DNA from: JALHTG01 sp964653695
Lineage (GTDB): Archaea > Thermoproteota > Bathyarchaeia > 40CM-2-53-6 > JALHTG01
Direction of reading: 5' to 3'
Length of the DNA stretch: 10,381 bases
Assembly: GCA_964653695.1 (NCBI GenBank)
Contig: CAZZFQ010000051.1
Span: forward strand, 1-10,381
In this document: positions 5,813 to 10,381 of the stretch, in pieces
How the letters are laid out: each line of letters opens with the position of its first letter
Numbering within the stretch: the first letter of the stretch is position 1
Notes under the pieces: generated by a model
Told to the model about the DNA's origin: nothing
The model's database searches: none
The model's input: the letters and a program-made list of their open reading frames with translations, nothing else
Made by a program: the position numbers and the translations under genes

Positions 5813-6535
5813 ATGAGTAGGGCTGAGATCGAGAAAGAGTTTCTAGAGTTGCTTCTAGGAAAGGGGGCTCTGAGAATCGCACCCAGTGTGCAAGAAATGT
5901 TTGTCTTCAAGAGTGGAAGAATATCACCGAACTTCATAAACATGGGCGCGCTCACTGATGGAGAGTCTCTGGCTAGGGTGAAACGGGCATTCGGCAATTT
6001 CATAGCAGACCTCCTGAGTGAAGGCGGGCTCCAAGATTTTGACTTCATATTCGGCCCAGCCTACAAGGGGATCGCCTTGGCGGCGTTAGCCTGCGAAGGT
6101 CTGAGCGAGCTACGTGGAATTAACAAGAGATACCTCTACGACCGGAAGGAAGAAAAGACCTACGCGGACAAGAAGATGGATCAGATCATTGTAGGATCAG
6201 GATACTTCAAAGAAGGCGACAAGATTCTGATCATAGACGATGTGATAACAACGGGAGACACAAAACTTGAGGCGTTGGAGAAGCTGCGAGCTCTCGGTAA
6301 GCATGACGTTGTCGGGATGGTATTGGCGGTCGATAGAGAGGAGAAGATGGGAGATGCGACACGCGTTGAGGAGAAGGGCGCGGTTCAGAACGTGGAGGAT
6401 CGATTTGGGATCAAGGTCTTCTCCATTCTGAAGATGAGAAGGATATACGATCTTGTCAAGGACAAGATCAATGATGATATCAGAAAGAGCTGGATCGACT
6501 ACTACGATAAGTATGGGGTTGTAAGCTTAAGATGA
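5813..6535 (+). CDS. pyrE: Orotate phosphoribosyltransferase
   Basis: This enzyme transfers phosphoribose from PRPP to orotate, giving OMP in UMP synthesis; it is cytoplasmic and dimeric. The signatures in order are KSGRISPNF (33-41), GPAYKGIALA (81-90), the catalytic loop YDRKEEKTYADKK (109-121) and the PRPP-binding loop IDDVITTGDT (141-150), followed by VLAVDREEKMG, as in the Enterobacteria/yeast type of PyrE. At 240 residues it is longer than the short (about 180-200) form common in archaea, suggesting the bacterial-type lineage. In the catalytic loop the histidine of the Salmonella RKEAKDHG sequence aligns with a tyrosine (Y117). ATG 5813 has a GATGA ribosome-site-like run at 5804-5808. 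A TATA-like TTTTATG at about 5771-5777 would fit its promoter. It stands alone between two tRNA genes. Confidence 0.93.
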   Translation: MSRAEIEKEFLELLLGKGALRIAPSVQEMFVFKSGRISPNFINMGALTDGESLARVKRAFGNFIADLLSEGGLQDFDFIFGPAYKGIALAALACEGLSELRGINKRYLYDRKEEKTYADKKMDQIIVGSGYFKEGDKILIIDDVITTGDTKLEALEKLRALGKHDVVGMVLAVDREEKMGDATRVEEKGAVQNVEDRFGIKVFSILKMRRIYDLVKDKINDDIRKSWIDYYDKYGVVSLR

Positions 6536-6646
6536 ATCAGTCTGCTCAAGAGAAGCGTAACTTGTCTAGGAACCTGGATGTGCCTCAGTGCAGCGCACGA
6601 TGATGCCACCCGCAAGCGGATTCCCACACCAATCGAGTTGGCGCCC

Positions 6647-6678
6647 TTCGCCGAGAGATGATTCTTCACCATCTTTCA
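6647..6678 (-). other. 3' acceptor-stem intron of tRNA-Asp (position 68/69)
   Basis: This 32-nt intron has central helix CGCC (6684-6681) with GGCG (6652-6649), bulges CAT (6680-6678) and AAG (6648-6646), and inner helix 6677-6670 with 6660-6653 (seven pairs, one A-C mismatch). The outer helix is CC/GG. The central helix and 3' bulge are identical to those of the 5' acceptor intron. A one-base shift gives the same product. Confidence 0.85.
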
Positions 6679-6698
6679 TGGGCGGGATTCGAACCCGC

Positions 6699-6715
6699 TT
6701 CACGCAGCGGCCTGC
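6699..6715 (-). other. Variable-loop/T-stem intron of tRNA-Asp (position 48/49)
   Basis: This 17-nt intron has central helix CACG (6721-6718) with CGTG (6704-6701), bulges ACG (6717-6715) and AAG (6700-6698), and inner helix CAG (6714-6712) with CTG (6707-6705). Cuts after the second bulge base leave CGAC as the variable loop, directly followed by T-stem GCGGG. Confidence 0.82.
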
Positions 6716-6760
6716 GTCGTGCGGGCGACAGCCGCACATGTTAGACCGGGCTGCACCACC

Positions 6761-6788
6761 TTCGCCGTCATCCGTTCGATCGATGACT
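6761..6788 (-). other. 5' acceptor-stem intron of tRNA-Asp (position 5/6)
   Basis: This 28-nt intron fits a strict bulge-helix-bulge. The central helix is CGCC (6794-6791) with GGCG (6766-6763), the 5' bulge is CTA (6790-6788), and the 3' bulge is AAG (6762-6760). The inner helix is GTCATC (6787-6782) with GATGAC (6772-6767). The outer helix is AC (6796-6795) with GT (6759-6758). Cutting after the second base of each bulge gives exactly the exon ends that rebuild the acceptor. Bases 6794-6796 belong to the 5' leader. Confidence 0.85.
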
Positions 6789-6827
6789 AGGGCGGTCCAG
6801 GGCGAATACCTATCGCAACGCCTCCGA

Positions 6828-6838
6828 ATCTTAAGCCT
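6828..6838 (-). promoter_or_regulatory. Box A promoter of tRNA-Asp
   Basis: In minus sense, AGGCTTAAGAT (centre near 6832) lies about 39 bases before the first tRNA base. That allows a transcript start near 6806 and a leader of about a dozen bases, long enough to include 6794-6796, which the first intron's splice helix requires. It shares AAGGCTTA with the tRNA-Tyr promoter. Confidence 0.45.
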
Positions 6839-6936
6839 TTCTCAAGCTATCACTTCGCTATTGTGCTGATCGACTGGGAATCGCGGAGCCGCAAGTCATT
6901 TAGACCAAGAGCGGCTAGGCCAATTCTGTGATCGGT

Positions 6937-7287
6937 ATGAGCCTCTACAGATGGAGTGATGTTCCGGAAGAGCGACTGACAGACATGCTTTCACGAAAAC
7001 TGATTTCTGGTAGGAATGAGATGTTGGCTCAGGTCTTCCTGAAGAAAGGTTGCGTTGTTGCAACTCACAAGCATGAGAGCGAGCAGATGACTTTCATTCT
7101 CAAAGGATTGCTCGAATTGACGCTTCCTGACAGAAAGGTCAGAGTAGGCGAGGGTGAGGTACTAGTTATCCCACCGTACTTGGAGCACGGCGCTGTAGCG
7201 CTTGATGACACAATAGACCTTGATATCTTCAGCCCCATCAGAAGGGATTGGCTAACTGGACAAGATCACTATCTCCGAAGAAGGTGA
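6937..7287 (+). CDS. Single-domain cupin protein
   Basis: This 116-residue cupin_2 protein is a small beta-barrel metalloprotein. Cupin motif 1 reads G-CVVAT-HKH-ESE-Q-MTFILK-G (38-57), giving His44, His46 and Gln50 as likely metal ligands; glutamine in the usual glutamate place is common in the HxHxxEQ subgroup. Motif 2 reads GEGEVLVIPPYLEHG, with His84 as the fourth ligand. No extra domain or signal peptide is present. The substrate is unknown; such proteins include isomerases, dioxygenases and sugar-binding sensors. ATG 6937 is chosen over GTG 6928 because it begins the MSLYRWSD alignment block; neither has a strong ribosome site. The stop codon TGA (7285-7287) overlaps the ribosome site of the SDR that follows in the same frame, so the two are probably translated from one message. 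Confidence 0.85.
   Translation: MSLYRWSDVPEERLTDMLSRKLISGRNEMLAQVFLKKGCVVATHKHESEQMTFILKGLLELTLPDRKVRVGEGEVLVIPPYLEHGAVALDDTIDLDIFSPIRRDWLTGQDHYLRRR
7282..7287 (+). promoter_or_regulatory. Ribosome binding site AGGTGA deciding the SDR start
   Basis: AGGTGA overlaps the cupin stop codon and is a full match to the usual archaeal anti-Shine-Dalgarno complement. It sits six bases before codon ACG 7294, and 12 before CTG 7300. No ATG, GTG or TTG occurs in frame in the 140 bases before 7429. Confidence 0.6.
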
Positions 7288-7293
7288 GTAGCG

Positions 7294-8085
7294 ACGGATC
7301 TGGGACTGAAAGGACGAGCAGCGATCGTCACTGGTTCAAGCCGAGGAATAGGTAGGGCGATTGCGTATGGATTTGCGGAGGAGGGCGCGAAGGTCACGAT
7401 ATGCGCGAGAAACGAGGACTCCCTAAGAGTGACTGAACGAGAGATCAAGGCGGCAACGGGAGCTGATGTCTTTGGGGTCAGAGCAGATCTGAACCGCGCA
7501 GAGGACGTGAGAGAGCTCGTAGCAGAAGCTTACAAGGCGTTCGGAAGAATAGACATCCTCGTTAACAATACGGGAGGCCCGCCTCCAGCACTTTTCTCGG
7601 CAACCTCAGAGGAGGATTGGAGGCGCGCTTTTGACCAGCTCTTCATGAGTGTTGTTCTCGCCTGCCAAGAAGTTGCTCCTTGTATGAAGAAGAGGCGATG
7701 GGGACGCATCATAAACATGACCTCGATTGCCGCAAAGCAACCTGTACAGAACCTTGTCTTATCTAATGCGTTGAGATCGGGCATCTTGGGTTTGACGAAG
7801 ACTCTGAGCGACGAATTCGCCGCAGACAACATTCTCGTTAACAGCGTCTGCCCTGGTTACACGCTGACGGAGCGGGTTCAGGAACTTGCCCTAGCAGAGA
7901 GCAAGCGGACAGGAAAGGGGGTCGACGAGACAATTCAGGACTGGGCTAGGGCCATGCCGCTTCAGCGAATGGCTCAACCCAAGGAGATCGCAAACCTAGT
8001 GGTTTTCTTGGCTTCGGAGCGCGCGAGTTTCGTAACCGGAGCTACGTTTCAGGTAGATGGAGGCTGGATTAGAGGAATAGTCTAG
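7294..8085 (+). CDS. Short-chain dehydrogenase/reductase, non-standard start
   Basis: This is a Rossmann-fold NAD(P)-dependent oxidoreductase, about 263 residues. Sequence in frame upstream of the first conventional start (GTG 7429) encodes the essential N-terminus, DLGLKGRAAIVTGSSRGIGRAIAYGFAEEGAKV, including cofactor motif TGxxxGxG, so starting at 7429 would delete the cofactor site. The best start is ACG 7294, six bases after AGGTGA; CTG 7300 is the alternative. Later motifs are DLN, NNTGG (in place of NNAG), the catalytic-type Ser in INMTSIAA, and CPGYTLTERV. The Tyr-x3-Lys motif is absent: the aligned stretch is SNALR. The C-terminus FVTGATFQVDGGW is standard. The family is often labelled 3-oxoacyl-ACP reductase, but without Tyr/Lys that activity is doubtful. 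The frame is continuous with the cupin except for one TGA. Confidence 0.82.
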   Translation, partial: TDLGLKGRAAIVTGSSRGIGRAIAYGFAEEGAKVTICARNEDSLRVTEREIKAATGADVFGVRADLNRAEDVRELVAEAYKAFGRIDILVNNTGGPPPALFSATSEEDWRRAFDQLFMSVVLACQEVAPCMKKRRWGRIINMTSIAAKQPVQNLVLSNALRSGILGLTKTLSDEFAADNILVNSVCPGYTLTERVQELALAESKRTGKGVDETIQDWARAMPLQRMAQPKEIANLVVFLASERASFVTGATFQVDGGWIRGIV

Positions 8086-8095
8086 CGAGCTTCAC

Positions 8096-9304
8096 CTATA
8101 TTCTCGGTGCGTTTCTTCCCTTGTACTCAAGCCTGAATCCTGTATCTAGCTTTGCTGCCTGCTTGAGTATGACACTTGACGCAACCAACCGTTGAATCTG
8201 GTTTGTTCCCTCGTAGATCTGGAGCAGCTTTGCGTCTCGAATCAACTTCGCCGCAGGATACTCCTCCATGTAACCGTATCCTCCCATGATCTGAGCGCAC
8301 TCAACAGCGTTGGTCATTGCTGAGTCGCTGGCGAACCATTTTGCATACGCTGACTCGGCTGTGTTCGGAAGTTGTTTATCAGCAAGCCAGGCCGCATGCC
8401 TTGTCAAATGCCTCGAAGCGGCAGCTCGACACGCCATATCAGCTATTGTGAAGCTCACGCCTTGAAACTGGCCTATGACTTGGCCAAATTGCTTTCGCAC
8501 ATTGGCAAATCTCGATGCCTCATCGACAGCCCTCTGTGCAACACCAGTGGCTATGGCTGCGATGCCTGCCCTCGTCATGTCGAGCGTCATCATGGCCAAT
8601 CTGAAGCCATCTCCCTCCCGGCCCACGAGGGCATCTCCATCAACCCGTACATTCTCAAACAGAACTTCGCTTTGCACAGATGCTCTCTGGCCGAGCTTGT
8701 TCTCTATGTGCCCAATCTTGACCCCTGGAAGGTCCGCTGGAACCATAAACACTGCGATTCCTCTGTGGTGGAGAGAAGGATCAACCGTAGCGAAGACCGT
8801 ATGCAGAGAGGAGACTGGCGCGTTTGTTATGAAGCACTTCTCGCCATTTATGATCCATCCGTCTCCATCGCGTTTTGCCAGTGTCTCTACGGACGCTGCG
8901 TCTGAGCCCGACCCTCGTTCAGTTAGACAGAACGACGCTAGTTTAGCCTCACGGCCGGTGACAAGTGGTTTGACGTACTTCCTGAGCTGCTCCTCGGTTG
9001 CAGCAAGCAGTATAGGAGCGAAGGCGAGGTTGTTGCACATAATGGATGTTGCGCATCCTGCGCAGCCGTATCCCAAGGCCTCGCTCACCAAGGTTTCTTC
9101 AAGAAGCGTCCGGCCGAGGCCTCCAACACTCTTTGGGACATGTAGGTTCATGAGGCCCCTTTCGAAGGCTCTCTGAACAAGTTCCCTTGGAAACTCACTC
9201 TTCGCCTCAAGCTCAGATGCGTAAGGGGTGATGAGCTCCCTTGTGAATCCTTCAGCTCTTTCCTTAATCTCCCTCTCACTAGTGGAAAGCTCGAAATCCA
9301 CCAT
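8096..9304 (-). CDS. Acyl-CoA dehydrogenase
   Basis: This is an FAD enzyme that oxidises acyl-CoA to trans-2-enoyl-CoA and passes electrons to ETF, the first step of beta-oxidation or branched-chain amino acid breakdown. At 402 residues it is slightly longer than the usual ~380. Family signatures are CLTERGSGSDAASV (126-139, FAD/substrate binding), GWIINGEKCFITNA, and near the C-terminus GGYGYMEEYPAAKLIRDAKLLQIYEGTNQIQ, where Glu365 of YEGTN is in the position of the catalytic base of short/medium-chain enzymes. Chain-length specificity cannot be read. ATG 9304 has a strong GGAGGT ribosome site (minus sense, 9320-9315), 10 bases upstream. It converges on the SDR with a 10-base gap and is divergent from thyX. 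No ETF or enoyl-CoA hydratase lies in the window. Confidence 0.93.
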   Translation of the reverse strand: MVDFELSTSEREIKERAEGFTRELITPYASELEAKSEFPRELVQRAFERGLMNLHVPKSVGGLGRTLLEETLVSEALGYGCAGCATSIMCNNLAFAPILLAATEEQLRKYVKPLVTGREAKLASFCLTERGSGSDAASVETLAKRDGDGWIINGEKCFITNAPVSSLHTVFATVDPSLHHRGIAVFMVPADLPGVKIGHIENKLGQRASVQSEVLFENVRVDGDALVGREGDGFRLAMMTLDMTRAGIAAIATGVAQRAVDEASRFANVRKQFGQVIGQFQGVSFTIADMACRAAASRHLTRHAAWLADKQLPNTAESAYAKWFASDSAMTNAVECAQIMGGYGYMEEYPAAKLIRDAKLLQIYEGTNQIQRLVASSVILKQAAKLDTGFRLEYKGRNAPRI

Positions 9305-9324
9305 TACAGACTCGACCTCCTTGT

Positions 9325-9372
9325 CTAGTAGGCTTCACTCCATTGAAAAGCACTACTAGAAAGCCTCAATGG
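9325..9372. repeat. Three interleaved inverted repeats between acyl-CoA dehydrogenase and thyX
   Basis: CTAGTA (9325-9330) matches TACTAG (9354-9359) in reverse, AGGCTT (9330-9335) matches AAGCCT (9361-9366), and CCATTGA (9340-9346) matches TCAATGG (9366-9372). The three pairs keep the same order on both sides, so they cannot all pair in one hairpin and would form alternative stems. They lie in the leader/promoter region of the acyl-CoA dehydrogenase, which may indicate an operator. Confidence 0.4.
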
Positions 9373-9466
9373 CTCTTCGTCCGATGGCGTGATAGTCTCG
9401 GATCCTCGAAACGATTAAACCTCCATCGAAAGGCCATATGAGCATATTCTCAGGAGAAATAGTGGC

Positions 9467-10276
9467 TTGACAGGCGCGAGAGTCATCCTGTTCTCGTATA
9501 CTCGGGATGTTGAAAGAGTCTGCGCTGCTGCGATGAGATCATGCTATTCGAAGGTCCCGGCATTCAGTTTGTACAAGGGCGAATTCCCGGAAGGCAATAT
9601 GACGGAGAAGCCTCTGACTCAAGATCGTGCCAAGGAGCTTATCCAGAGAGCGTTGAGAGCTGGCCACGAAAGCGTCCTTGAACATGGCTTATTCACCTTC
9701 GACCTTCAAGGTGTATCGAGGGCTTTCACACACCAGCTCGTGAGACATAGGATCGCTTCATTCTCTCAACAAAGCCAGAGACATGTGAGGACCGACACAG
9801 ATGGCGACTGGTATGTGATACCGCCGAGCTTCGACGATGACTCTCGAAGAAGGTTCCAAGAACGGATGAAGAACGTGGCCTCTTGGTATGCGGAGGAGTC
9901 AAAGTCCGGGAGAAAGATTGAAGATGCTAGGTTCTATCTTCCAAACGCAGCAAAGACAAACATTGCGGTCTCAATGAATCCACGAGAACTCTTGCATGTG
10001 TTCAAGCTGCGATGTGGAGCTGAAGCGCAGTGGGAGATCAGAACTGTGGCCTGGGCGATGCTGGCATGTTCAAAACTTATCGCCCCGATCATATTCAGCG
10101 AGATCTCATACACCTCAGCAGACAAATCATTCAAAGAGCGAGAGAGACAACTTGAGAGAATTCTCTCTGAAGTGCGCTCCCTCTTTGAAAAGGTTGAGCC
10201 GACCGAGACTTTGGAGATTCCTCTAGCAAGTTTGGACCTAGGCATCGATATTCGAGCATCTGTCTACAAATGCTAA
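9467..10276 (+). CDS. thyX: Flavin-dependent thymidylate synthase ThyX
   Basis: This enzyme makes dTMP from dUMP using methylene-tetrahydrofolate (or archaeal pterin) and FAD/NAD(P)H; it is a cytoplasmic homotetramer. The hallmark RHRx7S motif is present as RHRIASFSQQS (93-103), followed by QRH. Upstream is SRAFTHQLVRHR. Downstream, the LPNAAKTNIAVSMNPRELLHVFKLRCGAEAQWEIR block (158-192) carries the dUMP/FAD residues of the family. The 269 residues are a little above the usual 220-250. The start is TTG 9467, ten bases after GGAGA (9452-9456); no ATG precedes the conserved RVILFSYTRD. A TATA-like ATTAAAC (about 9414-9420) would place the transcript start near 9441. With PyrE in the same window it covers both ends of pyrimidine nucleotide supply, though the genes are not in one operon. 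Confidence 0.95.
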   Translation: MTGARVILFSYTRDVERVCAAAMRSCYSKVPAFSLYKGEFPEGNMTEKPLTQDRAKELIQRALRAGHESVLEHGLFTFDLQGVSRAFTHQLVRHRIASFSQQSQRHVRTDTDGDWYVIPPSFDDDSRRRFQERMKNVASWYAEESKSGRKIEDARFYLPNAAKTNIAVSMNPRELLHVFKLRCGAEAQWEIRTVAWAMLACSKLIAPIIFSEISYTSADKSFKERERQLERILSEVRSLFEKVEPTETLEIPLASLDLGIDIRASVYKC

Positions 10277-10305
10277 GTCTCATGCCCGGGATCTAATGGG
10301 TAAGA

Positions 10306-10313
10306 ATTATATG
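10306..10313 (+). promoter_or_regulatory. TATA box of the gene leaving the window
   Basis: ATTATATG centred near 10309 would give a start near 10335, about a dozen bases before the candidate start codon TTG at 10346. Confidence 0.45.
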
Positions 10314-10345
10314 GGAATTCGCGAACTAACGATTAGGGAAGAAGC

Positions 10346-10381
10346 TTGGCTGTCGTGAATCTGGATATACTCGCTTTGCAC
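10346..10381 (+). CDS. Possible 5' end of a gene, truncated by window
   Basis: An open frame of 12 codons runs to the window end from TTG 10346 (LAVVNLDILALH), with an internal GTG at 10355 as another start. Support comes from the TATA box at 10306-10313 and the purine-rich AGGGAAGA at 10335-10342. It is too short to identify. Confidence 0.35.
   Translation, partial: MAVVNLDILALH

Larger units (their letters stand above)
6639..6793 (-). tRNA. tRNA-Asp(GTC) with three introns
   Basis: Read on the minus strand, the anticodon arm is TGCGG (6736-6732), loop CTGTCGC with anticodon GTC at 6729-6727, and CCGCA (6724-6720). The T-arm is GCGGG/TTCGAAT/CCCGC (6698-6682). Direct flanks do not form an acceptor stem. 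After removing three insertions, 5' GCCCT (6793-6789) + GG (6760-6759) pairs 7/7 with CCA (6681-6679) + GGGC (6646-6643), with discriminator G6642 and CCA at 6641-6639. The variable loop becomes CGAC, four bases as in halophile tRNA-Asp (UGAC), and the D-arm GTGCAGCCCGGT also matches archaeal tRNA-Asp. The mature length is 75 nt. All three cut sites obey the same bulge-helix-bulge rule. Confidence 0.9.

Noticed and set aside
6639..6793. tRNA-Asp as a split or circularly permuted tRNA
   Set aside because: Acceptor, D, anticodon and T arms are in normal order on one strand, and each insertion has its own bulge-helix-bulge, so introns explain it fully.
6588..6869. 93-codon plus-strand open frame
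   Set aside because: It lies across the antisense of tRNA-Asp; composition is that of a tRNA complement and no domain is visible.
7285..7287. TGA recoded as an amino acid in a cupin-SDR fusion
   Set aside because: TGA ends other clear genes here (glmL-like, pyrE, MFS), no recoding element is visible, and a good ribosome site for reinitiation is present.
8475..9176. 233-codon plus-strand open frame
   Set aside because: It is antisense to the acyl-CoA dehydrogenase, whose motifs are unmistakable.
1..10381. Mobile element, CRISPR array or integrated element at the tRNA genes
   Set aside because: No transposase, integrase, regularly spaced repeats, or duplicated tRNA 3' ends were found.

Overview
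The window looks archaeal. TATA/box A elements sit upstream of genes, several genes start with TTG, an archaeal-type TATA is shared by a divergent gene pair, and the tRNAs are archaeal in type: tRNA-Tyr has the C1-G72 pair, and all three tRNAs encode CCA and contain introns with bulge-helix-bulge (BHB) geometry. The density and unusual placement of the tRNA introns suggest a TACK/Thermoproteota-like lineage. That placement is inference; no rRNA or universal marker is present to test it.

Layout. 1-82: 3' part of tRNA-Arg(TCG) with an intron in the anticodon stem. 85-299: short non-coding stretch with a G6/C6 hairpin. 300-530 (-): stand-alone RAM (Lrp/AsnC effector) domain protein. 625-1311 (-): winged-helix regulator, divergent from 1394-4068 (+), a GlmL/MutL-like actin-fold ATPase followed by a conserved protein with sandwich-like N-terminal repeats. 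The divergent pair shares a palindromic TATA box and a perfect 14-bp palindrome that may be the regulator's operator. 4137-5336 (-): MFS transporter. 5337-5589: non-coding, with an 8-bp stem-loop and the tRNA promoter. 5590-5742 (+): tRNA-Tyr(GTA) with two introns. 5813-6535 (+): PyrE. 6639-6793 (-): tRNA-Asp(GTC) with three introns. 6937-8085 (+): cupin, then a short-chain dehydrogenase with no ATG/GTG/TTG start upstream of its cofactor motif. 8096-9304 (-): acyl-CoA dehydrogenase, divergent from 9467-10276 (+), the flavin-dependent thymidylate synthase ThyX. A further gene probably begins at about 10346 and runs out of the window.

The strongest discovery is the tRNA set: three tRNA genes carry six small introns. 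Five are at non-canonical sites, and two interrupt opposite strands of the tRNA-Asp acceptor stem. Removing them restores a perfect 7-bp acceptor stem, and all three tRNA-Asp introns fit a strict BHB (4-bp central helix, two 3-nt bulges, cut after the second bulge base). The BHB of the first acceptor intron uses bases of the 5' leader, so splicing must precede 5' end maturation.

Functionally the protein genes are mixed. PyrE (UMP synthesis) and ThyX (dTMP synthesis) are pyrimidine housekeeping genes. The acyl-CoA dehydrogenase and SDR could serve acyl-CoA or other short-chain oxidation-reduction. The GlmL pair is orphaned from any visible B12-dependent mutase, so its client is unknown.
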